From Nannobrachium achirus (lineage: Eukaryota > Chordata > Actinopteri > Myctophiformes > Myctophidae), in assembly GCA_963921795.1 (NCBI GenBank), contig OY997640.1, positions 10,359,737 through 10,423,736 on the forward strand: DNA of 64,000 nt, written 5' to 3'. Positions 33,095 through 46,460 of this stretch are shown here, in pieces. The position numbers and the translations under genes were made by a program. The notes under the pieces are model-generated. The model saw only the letters and a program-made list of their open reading frames with translations. It made no database searches and was not told the DNA's origin. Every line of letters starts with the position of its first letter. Position 1 is the first letter of the stretch.

Positions 33095-36000
33095 TAGCGG
33101 AGCGGCTAACTGCCCTTTTTCATCAGAATCTTTCAGTTCATGATACAAGCGTGAAAATTGGCATGAACAGTCTCCATGGATCACTTGACAAGAAAATTGT
33201 CCGAGGCAGTTGAAATTTCAAGATGGCGGCCATTTTTCAAGATGGCCACCACCGTAGTGAAGCAATTAAGTGATATAAGGGTTTATTTGATGATACAAGC
33301 ATGGAAATTGGCATGAGCAGTCTCTGTGGGTCACTTGACAATAAGCCACCCACAGCTACTTGAAAATTCAAGATGGCGGCCATTTTTCAAGATGGCCACC
33401 ACCTTAGGGGAGCACTATAGTGATATAATGGTTTATTTGGTGATACAAGCATGAAAATTGCCATGAGCTGTCTCAAAGGCTCATTTGACAAGAAAATGCT
33501 CACAGCCACTTTAAATTTCAAGATGGCAGACATTTTTTAAGATTGCCACCACCTAAATGGAGCATTAAGCAATATCATTGTTTAGTTAATGACACAAGCA
33601 TGCAAATTATTATGATCAGTCTCTATGACAAGAAATCACTTCCAGCCACTTGAAATTTCAATTTTCAAGATGGCTGCCCCCTGGATCCTCAAAAGATCCA
33701 TTTTCTCATAGAAATGTATTTATTTTTCATTAAGGACGATTTGGTGTCATTTTATTTTAGATTATGTTAAAGAACAACTTTTAACACATCACCAAAATAC
33801 AACATTTGTTGATCATAGATAGATTAGAAAAGAGTGAATATCTGCACTACCAGGGCACAAACCAGATGGTGTACAGATCGCACAGGATTTAAATGGCATG
33901 AATGATTGGATTAAGTGTAGGGTTAAGGCATGAACTTGGTTGTATCCCATACATCAAAGTGCCAGGTAAAAGGTGGTAAAAGGATGAACTACTGCTGCTG
34001 AAGACACCGACGATACCAAAGATATCCATGTCAAGAGGCCAAGAAGATCCCAGCCCTGCAAAAGCATTGTGCTTTATCTGTGAAGATGAGAGTGCAACGT
34101 CCCCCTTACAGGACACAAATATGTTTTACAAGGAACTTCTTGTCGCTTAGATTCCTGGCACATTCATTAACCCTTTTATTAAGTTTCATAATCATTGTGT
34201 CCTCTAAGGGGGACGCTGCACTGTGCTTTATCTTCACAGATAAAGCACAAAGCTTTTGAGGGCAGGGATCTTCTTGGCCTCTTGACATGGATAGTTTTGG
34301 TATCTTCGGTGTCTTCAGCAGCAGTAGATGCTCTCTTTTGGGCCCTTTCCAACTCTGTGTTGTTGAACTTAAGTTTACAGCTTGAATGATATTTTGCCCT
34401 GTCTTGTCAATGTGCTTTCTATGCCATCACCTTCATCTAGTCGGGTTGGATTTAGTAAGATAGGCAGAGCATTGATCTTATTTATAGTGACTCATAGAAT
34501 AGACTATGTGACAACCAGGAATAGTCTGGTGACCACCGGAGAGACGGGTGACAGCTGGAATGTAGACGGCATCCGGGAGCAGGTTGGGTTAGTGCCTCAG
34601 CTTGTGTCTTCCGTGAGGAAGAGGCTCAACAAACCCACGGTTAGGAGGGCCATTCAAGCCACAAGCGGAGCCTGCATGCGGCACCACCACCACCATTGGG
34701 CCAGGTGGAGCCTACAGTACCATTGCAGCTCAAGAATGTACCACTCCTGAGTGAAATGTCTGGGGCTGGAGTCTGGTGCAATGCACAGGTCCTGGACCAG
34801 GGTGAGACATAGGAGGGGCCCGGACAGGAGTCAATCCACAAAGCCTAGTCCCTCCATGCGCGAGATTTCCCTCTCCCAGTTTCGGCAGAGTAGTTCCGGA
34901 GCGGTGGAGTGAATGGTCCTGTCTTTCCCCAATGGGACTGATCATGGGTAGCTACTAGGACATAAGTCTTACTAACTTAATCAACCCCAGCTGGGTCACC
35001 TGAGGGGCATGATGTTGCGAGACCCGAAACCCCAATGAGCTTGAACTACATCACTGATGATACGTCCCAGGTGTATCCATGGGATGTTTTTTTGTTATGA
35101 AATAATGGAACATTTCTTGCAATGGTATCATAGCTTGCAATGGTATCATAACCAGTGCGATTGTGCTCTCTGCTGAATAAACTCTGCTAAATTAGTTTTT
35201 CCTCAGTGACCTATTAACAAATGAAACATCTGTCCCAGTTAGTTTTCTCAAGTGTTGTGATGGCTTCTGCCATGTCTTAGGCAGAGGCCGAGGGTTTATC
35301 CTTTTACCACCTTTTACCAAGCACTTTGATGTATGGGATACAACTATGTTCATGCCTTTACTTAACCCTACACTTAGTCCAATCGTTCTTCCAATGCCAT
35401 TTAAATCCTGCGCGATCTGTACACCATCCTTTTAATTAAACCCCCATTAACCATGGCTCGGCTCTCCCACACTGGCACAACCTGTCAATTGAGGTGCGGC
35501 TATCTAACTAGCTGACATTGAACCCCATTCTGAGTTTAACAGCAGTGATATATCACCAATGTGCCCTGGTAGTGCAGATACCTTTCTAAACCAATGTGCC
35601 CTGGTAGTGCAGATACTTTTCTAATCTATCTATGATCAACACTGTTGTATGATGAGGTGTTAAAAGTAGTTCTTTAACATAATCTAAAATAAAATTTCAC
35701 CAAATCGTCCTTAATGAAGAATACATACATTTCGATGAGACAATGGATCTTTTGAGGATCCAGGGGGCCATCTTGAAAATAGAAATTTCAAGTGGCTGGA
35801 AGTGATTTCTTGTCATAAAGACTGTTCTTACCAATTTGCTTGTGTCACTAACTAAACAATTACATTGCTTAATGCTCCATTTAGGTGGTGGCAATCTTGA
35901 AAAATGGCCGCCATCTTGAAATTTCAAGTAGCTGTGGGTGTTTTCTTGTCAAATGAGCCTTTGAGACAGCTCGTGGCAATGTTCATGCTTGTATCACCAA

Positions 36001-36324
36001 ATAAACCCTTATATCACTTAACTGCTCCACTAGGTGGTAGCCATCTTGAAAAATGGCCGCCATCTTGAAATTTCAAGTAGCTGAGGGTGGCTTATTGTCA
36101 AGTGACCCACAGAGACTGCTCATGTCAATTTTCATGCTTGTATCACCAAATAAACCCTTATTAATTGCTTCACTACGTGGTGGCCATCTTGAAAAATGGC
36201 CGCCATCTTGAAATTTCAATTGCCTCGGACAATTTTCTTGTCAAGTGACCCATGGAGACTGTTCATGCCAATTTTCACGCTTGTATCATAAATTGAAAGA
36301 TCGTAGCACCTAGCTGCTCCGCTA
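33095..36324. mobile_element. 3.23-kb DNA element with about 0.9-1 kb terminal inverted repeats
   Basis: The ends are TAGCGGAGC and GCTCCGCTA, flanked by GTA at 33092-33094 and 36325-36327; the empty array copy reads CTAGGTAAGG. The inverted arms (about 33095-33990 and 35280-36324) are made of roughly 150-bp subrepeats with TTTCAAGATGGCGGCCATTT. The centre has two inverted fragments of one decayed coding sequence (about 33990-34120 and 34198-34340) giving ALCFICED plus, in another frame, MKLNKRVNECARNLSDKKFL. A 0.9-kb segment (34390-35280) of unknown origin follows, with a possible LINE 3' end near 35040-35100. No intact transposase is visible. Confidence 0.75.
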
Positions 36325-37234
36325 GTAAGGTATGAAACAATGTTTACTTAACTGTACTGTTTCTAAATTTCATTTCTGACTGTCTGATTCTTGTTGTTTG
36401 TAATATACTGTATATCTAATCTACTTTTCTTTTTTTTACAGGTTCCTCTCCGAAGGAACCATCACCTTAACGTGGTGGAGAGGTTTGCGTGCCCCAATGA
36501 ACCTGGGAGCTATGTTGTCTGGTGCCTTGTGCTCCTGGAAGGGTCTCCCATGGCAAATTGGTCTCTGGGGAGGGGCCTGACTAAGAATGGTTCAAGAAGA
36601 CCCAAAGAGGATGATGAAGAGTATTAGTTCGATCTGAGTCATTGAGGTAATTTCACTCCATCAGACAAGGTAAGCTAAAAGCTGATCTCTGACAAGGCCA
36701 GATGATTTAAGGCGAACATTTTTATAATGCCTCCTTCTAGCTTGATAACAAGGTAAGTGGGTACTAATCTCTCCTGATGTAGGTGTGATCTAGGTAAGGT
36801 ATGTCCACTTAACTGTATTGTTTTCAAATGCATATTTGATTGTGTTTTGTGCGTTTTTAATGTGTTTTCTCATAATCATTTCATTTTGTGTCATTTTACA
36901 GGCAGATGCTGAAATGGAGAAGAAGGGAAGCTGATTGATGGAAGAGGAGAATTGAAATTGTGACGAGAACTTGAAGATGGAGAGAAGTTCAGTATAAGTT
37001 CCATCAGAAGGCATTTGAGATCATTTCACTCCATCAGACAAGGTAAGCTTGATTTTCACTTAAATATTAACTAGTAAGTATGGAAAGATGTCCCCTTTAC
37101 TTAAGGTAATTTACAGTTGCACTGCATCCAGGAGATGATTCCTACATAATATTGTAAATGTTTGTTATTTATTTTAAAAAAATGGTTCTTGGTTTACCTA
37201 CGTTTTTAGGTTACTACTTCTAGGCATGTGATAT

Positions 37235-38882
37235 GGGGCCGCCCTAGTGTTGCTGTTAGAGCACACGCCTTTCCCGTCGTAGGTTCAAACGCAGCCGGGG
37301 TCGACGTCAGCAAGGAAACGCGGTCGCAATGGGCCCCTTGTTCTGAATAGGGGCCGCCCTAGTGTAGCTGTTAGAGCACACGCCTTTCCCGTCGTGGGCT
37401 CAAACGCAGCTGGGGTCGACGTCAGCGTGGAATTGCGGTCGCAACGGGCCCCATATTGTAAATCGCTCTGGATCAAGACCTGCTTGATTTTCACGTAAGT
37501 ATTTTAATGTGTTCGTTTGATAGGCATCCTATCTTCTAGGCATGTGATATGGGGCCGCCCTAGTGTTGCTGTTAGAGCACACGCCTTTCCCGTCATAGGT
37601 TCAAACGCAGCCGGGGTCGACGTCAGCAAGGAAACGCGGTCGCAATGGGCCCCTTGTTCTGAATAGGTACCGCCCTAGTGTAGCTGTTAGAGCACACGCC
37701 TTTCCCGTCGTGGGCTCAAACGCAGCTGGGGTCGACGTCAGCGTGGAATTGCGGTCGCAACGGGCCCCATATTAGATAGATAGATAGATAGATAGATACC
37801 TTTATTATCCCAAGGGGGAAATCGAGGGGGAAATCAAGGGGGAAATTGTAAATCGCTCTGGATCAAGACCTGCTTGATTTTCACGTAAGTATTTTAATGT
37901 GTTCGTTTGATAGGCATCCTATCTTCTAGGCATGTGATATGGGGCCGCCCTAGTGTTGCTGTTAGAGCACACGCCTTTCCCGTCGTAGGTTAAAACGCAG
38001 CCGGGGTCGACGTCAGCAAGGAAACGCGGTCGCAATGGGCCCCTTGTTCTGAATAGGGGCCGCCCTAGTGTAGCTGTTAGAGCACACGCCTTTCCCGTCG
38101 TGGGCTCAAACGCAGCTGGGGTCGACGTCAGCGTGGAATTGCGGTCGCAACGGGCCCCATATTGTAAATCGCTCTGGATCAAGACCTGCTTGATTTTCAC
38201 GTAAGTATTTTAATGTGTTCGTTTGATAGGCATCCTATCTTCTAGGCATGTGATATGGGGCCGCCCTAGTGTTGCTGTTAGAGCACACGCCTTTCCCGTC
38301 GTAGGTTCAAACGCAGCCGGGGTCGACGTCAGCAAGGAAACGCGGTCGCAATGGGCCCCTTGTTCTGAATAGGGGCCGCCCTAGTCTAGCTGTTAGAGCA
38401 CACGCCTTTCCCGTCTTGGGTTCAAACGCAGCTGGGGTCGACGTCAGCGTGGATTTGCGGTCGCAACGGGCCCCATATTGTAAATCGCTCTGGATCAAGA
38501 CCTGCTTGATTTTCACGTAAGTATTTTAATGTGTTCGTTTGATAGGCATCCTATCTTCTAGGCATGTGATATGGGGCCGCCCTAGTGTTGCTGTTAGAGC
38601 ACACGCCTTTCCCGTCGTAGGTTCAAACGCAGCCGGGGTCGACGTCAGCAAGGAAACGCGGTTGCAATGGGCCCCTTGTTCTGAATAGGGGCCGCCCTAG
38701 TGTAGCTGTTAGAGCACACGCCTTTCCCGTCGTGGGTTCAAACGCAGCTGGGGTCGACGTCAGCGTGGAATTGCGGTCGCAACGGGCCCCATATTGTAAA
38801 TCGCTCTGGATCAAGACCTGCTTGATTTTCACGTAAGTATTTTAATGTGTTCGTTTGATAGGCATCCTATCGTCAGACGAAC
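37235..38882 (+). repeat. 316-bp dimer array, group 6 (5 monomers)
   Basis: Duplicate of group 4, including the GATA stub at about 37774-37845. Confidence 0.9.
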
Positions 38883-39615
38883 ATTTTATAATGCTTCCTT
38901 CTAGCTCCATATCAAGGTAAGTGGGAAATAATATGTCCTTAGCTGTATTGTTTTAATTATTTTTAGACAACAATAAATGTATTTTTAATGCCTCCTACTG
39001 TAGCTTGTTAACTGGTAATCATGAAAATGTTTCCCTTCACTACAGTACAACACAGGCTTTATTTTTATCTAAGTATAATCTAGGTAAGGTATGAAACAAT
39101 GTTTACTTAACTGTACTGTTTCTAAATTTCATTTCTGACTGTCTGATTCTTGTTGTTTGTAATATACTGTATATCTAATCTACTTTTCTTTTTTTTACAG
39201 GTTCCTCTCCGAAGGAACCATCACCTTAACGTGGTGGAGAGGTTTGCGTGCCCCAATGAACCTGGGAGCTATGTTGTCTGGTGCCTTGTGCTCCTGGAAG
39301 GGTCTCCCATGGCAAATTGGTCTCTGGGGAGGGGCCTGACTAAGAATGGTTCAAGAAGACTCAAAGAGGATGATGAAGAGTATTAGTTCGATCTGAGGCA
39401 TTGAGGTAATTTCACTCCATCAGACAAGGTAAGCTAAAAGCTGATCTCTGACAAGGCCAGATGATTTAAGGCGAACATTTTTATAATGCCTCCTTCTAGC
39501 TTGATAACAAGGTAAGTGGGAACTAATCTCTCCTGATGTAGGTGTGATCTAGGTAAGGTATGTCCACTTAACTGTATTGTTTTCAAATGCATATTTGATT
39601 GTGTTTTGTGCGTCT

Positions 39616-39937
39616 TTAACTCATTCCCCGCCTCCCCCGATAGTCCCGAGAAAATCCCAATGTCGCTCCCCGCCAGGCCCGATAGTCCCGAGAATTAGCT
39701 TTTATATAATGTAATGTTTAATTACATTCTCCCCCTGCTCGTGACAAATTCTGAGCCTTTTATCTTAAAGGGAACCTAAAATATCACACATCAAAGTAAG
39801 TGTGTTTGAAAAAAAGACTGTAATAATGTACAAATTGCAATACAAATGTATAAATATCCCCAACCACAGTTAATTGGCAAAAGACGCATTTGAGCTCAAA
39901 AGGCTGGCAGCCGAAAAAAAAGAGAAGAAAAAAACAG

Positions 39938-39985
<48 letters not shown>

Positions 39986-41435
39986 ACATCTCTTAGCTGG
40001 CTGGTGGTCCACGACCACTGTCTGTTTCAGTGGTCCCCCTGTCCTAATCAGCACACAGTCCCATAAAGAAATAGTGCTATCAGAGTCTCTGATTCAGAGA
40101 TCTGTCTCTCTCTCTCTCTCTCTCTCAAGACACAAAAAAATTATAATTCGCCATATAAATGCTTCTAAAACATACCTGAGAATGATGATGGTTGATTAGT
40201 ATCCACAGGTTACTGTATAATCCATATATCCAGGCTATAATATATTGTTTTGTAATGGTCCACAAGCAGCCAAGCAGGCCATTGTCAACAGGCGGTCCTT
40301 TGCAAAAGGGGGTCCCTGGGGGGTCCGCGGGCTCAACGCTTCGCTCAGCAGAGCAGTGGGAACACGATAATCAACTCTTACAAAATCAATCAATAAAACT
40401 GCCCGATTACATAAAGTTCACACGACGCGATCCAGTTGATTCAGAGACAAGTGAAGTGGTCCCTGAAAGGGGGTCCGTCCTCTCACTACCCTGCCTGGTC
40501 TCCAGCCAACACTTCTCAAGGGTGGTGGTCGTGGACCACCACCAAAACTCCCACGCTCCTCCAAAAAAGCAAGAGATCAACTAGTGTTGATTACTAACGA
40601 GCAAAGACGCAGAGGAGCTGTTTAGCAGGGCAGTGCAGAGGATTTTTTTAGGGGCAGGGGGAGACATTTTTCTAACATGTCCTAGAATGTGAAAATAGCA
40701 GATCTACAAGCTCTACAAGCTCTCAATGTGTCACAGAGCGATGTGTTGAGCTTGTAGAGCTTGTAGATCTGCTATTTTCACATTCTAGGACATGTTAGAA
40801 AAAAGACTCATGCCCCCTTTGATGTCTATTTGTGTGTGTGCACCTGTACAGATCAAAACCCATCCGAGACCGAAAACAGACACATAGAGACAGAGAGAAA
40901 GCGCCCCCAAGTGGGGGCTCACATAAATGCTCACATAAATACTGCAATATACAGTAGTATATATGTGAAATTGCTGAGTGTATGGTCAGACATAGCCAAT
41001 AAAAATATGTTTCTCTGCATTTTTCTAAACAGAAAATTAAAAAAAAAAGAAATCCTATTACATAATTACATTAGTACACTTATCTGATAATGCCTGAAGC
41101 CATAAAGACAAATATCAAGTGAGTTATCCACTTGAAAAGCGATCGATCACAAAAAGGTCAATATTTCCAGTTGTTTCAATTATAGCTGGATTTTGGTCAA
41201 AAATGGCTATTTTGAGATGGCTGCAACTATAGAAAAAAAAGCTTTTTATTTATTTGTTTTATTTTTTGGTGAGACTAGAGGTGGTCCTGTTTCAATTCAG
41301 GTCCTGTATGACACAAAATACAGAATACAGAATTTAGGAAAAATGTCAATATAAAAAAAATATATCAATTTTTTCATTAAACAAAATGGCAGGGGAGCCA
41401 AACAGTCAATGTTAAAATGGCGGCCAATGAGTTAA
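39616..41435. mobile_element. 1.8-kb TTAA-flanked element (copy B)
   Basis: Same element as at 28171-29992, at the same site within its higher-order unit, so it was copied by segmental duplication and is not an independent insertion. Confidence 0.8.
40667..40803. repeat. long hairpin, duplicate copy
   Basis: Duplicate of the hairpin at 29224-29360; both arms are preserved. Confidence 0.9.
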
Positions 41436-41810
41436 TGTGTTTTCTCATAATCATTTCATTTTGTGTCATTTTACAGGCAGATGCTGAAATGGAGAAGAAG
41501 GGAAGATGATTGATGGAAGAGGAGAATTGAAATTGTGACGAGAACTTGAAGATGGAGAGAAGTTCAGTATAAGTTCCATCAGAAGGCATTTGAGATCATT
41601 TCACTCCATCAGACAAGGTAAGCTTGCTTTTCACTTAAGTATTAACTGAGTAAGTATGGAAAGATGTCCCCTTTACTTAAGGTAATTTACAGTTGCAGTG
41701 CATCCAGGAGATGATTCCTACATAATATTGTAAATGTTTGTTATTTATTTTAAAAAATTGGTTCTTGGTTTACCTACGTTTTTAGGTTACTACTTCTAGG
41801 TATGTGATAT

Positions 41811-44332
41811 GGGGCCGCCCTAGTGTTGCTGTTAGAGCACACGCCTTTCCCGTCGTGGGTTCAAACGCAGCCGGGGTCGACGTCAGCAAGGAAACGCGGT
41901 CGCAATGGGCCCCTTGTTCTGAATAGGGGCCGCCCTAGTGTAGCTGTTAGAGCACACGCCTTTCCCGTCGTGGGTTCAAACGCAGCTGGGGTCGACGTCA
42001 GCGTGGAATTGCGGTCGCAACGGGCCCCATATTGTAAATCGCTCTGGATCAAGACCTGCTTGATTTTCACGTAAGTATTTTAATGTGTTCGTTTGATAGG
42101 CATCCTATCTTCTAGGCATGTGATATGGGGCTGCCCTAGTGTTGCTGTTAGAGCACACGCCTTCCCCGTCGTAGGTTCAAACGCAGCCGGAGTCGACGTC
42201 AGCAAGGAAACGCGGTCGCAATGGGCCCCTTGTTCTGAATAGGGGCCGCCCTAGTGTAGCTGTTAGAGCACACGCCTTTCCCGTCGTGGGCTCAAACGCA
42301 GCTGGGGTCGACGTCAGCGTGGAATTGCGGTCGCAACGGGCCCCATATTGTAAATCGCTCTGGATCAAGACCTGCTTGATTTTCACGTAAGTATTTTAAT
42401 GTGTTCGTTTGATAGGCATCCTATCTTCTAGGCATGTGATATGGGGCCGCCCTAATGTTGCTGTTAGAGCACACGCCTTTCCCGTCGTAGGTTCAAACGC
42501 AGCCGGGGTCGACGTCAGCAAGGAAACGCGGTCGCAATGGGCCCCTTGTTCTGAATAGGGGCCGCCCTAGTGTAGCTGTTAGAGCACACGCCTTTCCCGT
42601 CGTGGGCTCAAACGCAGCTGGGGTCGACGTCAGCCTGGAATTGCGGTCGCAACGGGCCCCATATTGTAAATCGCTCTGGATCAAGACCTGCTTGAATTTC
42701 ACGTAAGTATTTTAATGTGTTCGTTTGATAGGCATCCTATCTTCTAGGCATGTGATATGGGGCCGCCCTAGTGTTGCTGTTAGAGCATACGCCTTTCCCG
42801 TCGTAGGTTCAAACGCAGCCGGGGTCGACGTGAGCAAGGAATCGCGGTCGCAATGGGCCCCTTGTTCTGAATAGGGGCCGCCCTAGTGTAGCTGTTAGAG
42901 CACACGCCTTTCCCGTCTTGGGTTCAAACGCAGCTGGGGTCGACGTCAGCGTGGAATTGCGGTCGCAACGGGCCCCATATTGTAAATCGCTCTGGATCAA
43001 GACCTGCTTGATTTTCACGTAAGTATTTTAATGTGTTCGTTTGATAGGCATCCTATCTTCTAGGCATGTGATATGGGGCCGCCCTAGTGTTGCTGTTAGA
43101 GCACACGCCTTTCCCGTCGTAGGTTCAAACGCAGCCGGGGTCGACGTCAGCAAGGAAACGCGGTCGCAATGGGCCCCTTGTTCTGAATAGGGGCCGCCCT
43201 AGTGTAGCTGTTAGAGCACACGCCTTTCCCGTCGTGGGCTCAAACACAGCTGGGGTCGACGTCAGCGTGGAATTGCGGTCGCAACGGGCCCCATATTGTA
43301 AATCGCTCTGGATCAAGACCTGCTTGATTTTCACGTAAGTATTTTAATGTGTTCGTTTGATAGGCATCCTATCTTCTAGGCATGTGATATGGGGCCGCCC
43401 TAGTGTTGCTGTTAGAGCACACGCCTTTCCCGTCGTAGGTTAAAACGCAGCCGGGGTCGACGTCAGCAAGGAAACGCGGTCGCAATGGGCCCCTTGTTCT
43501 GAATAGGGGCCGCCCTAGTGTAGCTGTTAGAGCACACGCCTTTCCCGTCGTGGGTTCAAACGCAGCTGGGGTCGACGTCAGCGTGGAATTGCGGTCGCAA
43601 CGGGCCCCATATTGTAAATCGCTCTGGATCAAGACCTGCTTGATTTTCACGTAAGTATTTTAATGTGTTCGTTTGATAGGCATCCTATCTTCTAGGCATG
43701 TGATATGGGGCCGCCCTAGTGTTGCTGTTAGAGCACACGCCTTTCCCGTCGTAGGTTCAAACGCAGCCGGGGTCGACGTCAGCAAGGAAACGCGGTCGCA
43801 ATGGGCCCCTTGTTCTGAATAGGGGCCGCCCTAGTCTAGCTGTTAGAGCACACGCCTTTCCCGTCGTGGGCTCAAACGCAGCTGGGGTCGACGTCAGCGT
43901 GGATTTGCGGTCGCAACGGGCCCCATATTGTAAATCGCTCTGGATCAAGACCTGCTTGAATTTCACGTACGTATTTTAATGTGTTCGTTTGATAGGCATC
44001 CTATCTTCTAGGCATGTGATATGGGGCCGCCCTAGTGTTGCTGTTAGAGCATACGCCTTTCCCGTCGTAGGTTCAAACCTAGCCGGGGTCGACGTCAGCA
44101 AGGAAACGCGGTCGCAATGGGCCCCTTGCTCTGAATAGGGGCCGCCCTAGTGTAGCTGTTAGAGCACACGCCTTTCCCGTCGTGGGTTCAAACGCAGCTG
44201 GGGTCGACGTCAGCGTGGAATTGCGGTCGCAACGGGCCCCATATTGTAAATCGCTCTGGATCAAGACCTGCTTGATTTTCACGTAAGTATTTTAATGTGT
44301 TCGTTTGATAGGCATCCTATCGTCAGACGAAC
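41811..44332 (+). repeat. 316-bp dimer array, group 7 (8 monomers)
   Basis: Duplicate of group 5 at offset 11443, and of the group 3 series. Confidence 0.9.
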
Positions 44333-45444
44333 ATTTTATAATGCTTCCTTCTAGCTCCATATCAAGGTAAGTGGGAAATAATATGTCCTTAGCTGTATTG
44401 TTTTAATTATTTTTAGACAACAATAAATGTACTTTTTAATGCCTCCTACTGTAGCTTGTTAACTGGTAATCCTGAAAATGTTTCCCTTCACTACAGTACA
44501 ACACAGGCTTTATTTTTATCTAAGTATAATCTAGGTAAGGTATGAAACAATGTTTACTTAACTGTACTGTTTCTAAATTTCATTTCTGACTGTCTGATTC
44601 TTGTTGTTTGTAATATACTGTATATCTAATCTACTTTTCTTTTTTTTACAGGTTCCTCTCCGAAGGAACCATCACCTTAACGTGGTGGAGAGGTTTGCGT
44701 GCCCCAATGAACCTGGGAGCTATGTTGTCTGGTGCCTTGTGCTCCTGGAAGGGTCTCCCATGGCAAATTGGTCTCTGGGGAGGGGCCTGACTAAGAATGG
44801 TTCAAGAAGACCCAAAGAGGATGATGAAGAGTATTAGTTCGATCTGAGTCATTGAGGTAATTTCACTCCATCAGACAAGGTAAGCTAAAAGCTGATCTCT
44901 GACAAGGCCAGATGATTTAAGGCGAACATTTTTATAATGCCTCCTTCTAGCTTGATAACAAGGTAAGTGGGTACTAATCTCTCCTGATGTAGGTGTGATC
45001 TAGGTAAGGTATGTCCACTTAACTGTATTGTTTTCAAATGCATATTTGATTGTGTTTTGTGCGTTTTTAATGTGTTTTCTCATAATCATTTCATTTTGTG
45101 TCATTTTACAGGCAGATGCTGAAATGGAGAAGAAGGGAAGCTGATTGATGGAAGAGGAGAATTGAAATTGTGACGAGAACTTGAAGATGGAGAGAAGTTC
45201 AGTATAAGTTCCATCAGAAGGCATTTGAGATCATTTCACTCCATCAGACAAGGTAAGCTTGATTTTCACTTAAATATTAACTAGTAAGTATGGAAAGATG
45301 TCCCCTTTACTTAAGGTAATTTACAGTTGCACTGCATCCAGGAGATGATTCCTACATAATATTGTAAATGTTTGTTATTTATTTTAAAAAAATGGTTCTT
45401 GGTTTACCTACGTTTTTAGGTTACTACTTCTAGGCATGTGATAT

Positions 45445-46460
45445 GGGGCCGCCCTAGTGTTGCTGTTAGAGCACACGCCTTTCCCGTCGTAGGTTCAAAC
45501 GCAGCCGGGGTCGACGTCAGCAAGGAAACGCGGTCGCAATGGGCCCCTTGTTCTGAATAGGGGCCGCCCTAGTGTAGCTGTTAGAGCACACGCCTTTCCC
45601 GTCGTGGGCTCAAACGCAGCTGGGGTCGACGTCAGCGTGGAATTGCGGTCGCAACGGGCCCCATATTGTAAATCGCTCTGGATCAAGACCTGCTTGATTT
45701 TCACGTAAGTATTTTAATGTGTTCGTTTGATAGGCATCCTATCTTCTAGGCATGTGATATGGGGCCGCCCTAGTGTTGCTGTTAGAGCACACGCCTTTCC
45801 CGTCATAGGTTCAAACGCAGCCGGGGTCGACGTCAGCAAGGAAACGCGGTCGCAATGGGCCCCTTGTTCTGAATAGGTACCGCCCTAGTGTAGCTGTTAG
45901 AGCACACGCCTTTCCCGTCGTGGGCTCAAACGCAGCTGGGGTCGACGTCAGCGTGGAATTGCGGTCGCAACGGGCCCCATATTAGATAGATAGATAGATA
46001 GATAGATACCTTTATTATCCCAAGGGGGAAATCGAGGGGGAAATCAAGGGGGAAATTGTAAATCGCTCTGGATCAAGACCTGCTTGATTTTCACGTAAGT
46101 ATTTTAATGTGTTCGTTTGATAGGCATCCTATCTTCTAGGCATGTGATATGGGGCCACCCTAGTGTTGCTGTTAGAGCACACGCCTTTCCCGTCGTAGGT
46201 TAAAACGCAGCCGGGGTCGACGTCAGCAAGGAAACGCGGTCGCAATGGGCCCCTTGTTCTGAATAGGGGCCGCCCTAGTGTAGCTGTTAGAGCACACGCC
46301 TTTCCCGTCGTGGGTTCAAACGCAGCTGGGGTCGACGTCAGCGTGGAATTGCGGTCGCAACGTGCCCCATATTGTAAATCGCTCTGGATCAAGACCTGCT
46401 TGATTTTCACGTAAGTATTTTAATGTGTTCGTTTGATAGGCATCCTATCGTCAGACGAAC
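45445..46460 (+). repeat. 316-bp dimer array, group 8 (3 monomers)
   Basis: A shortened relative of groups 4 and 6, with the GATA stub at about 45984-46056 in monomer 2. Confidence 0.88.

Larger units (their letters stand above)
36325..44537 (+). repeat. 8.2-kb higher-order unit, copy B
   Basis: Near-identical duplicate of 24880-33094, in the same order: B, D, group 6, B, TTAA element, D, group 7. The visible length difference is mainly one TG dinucleotide. Confidence 0.85.

Noticed and set aside
34382-34750. 122-aa ORF in the centre of the long-arm element
   Set aside because: No recognisable domain; histidine and serine runs come from repeat sequence. It is probably chance within a composite element.
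17744-42074. Plus-strand 83-aa ORFs (MLLLEHTPFPSWVQ...)
   Set aside because: Shadow frames of the same dimer, present only in the first monomer of some groups.
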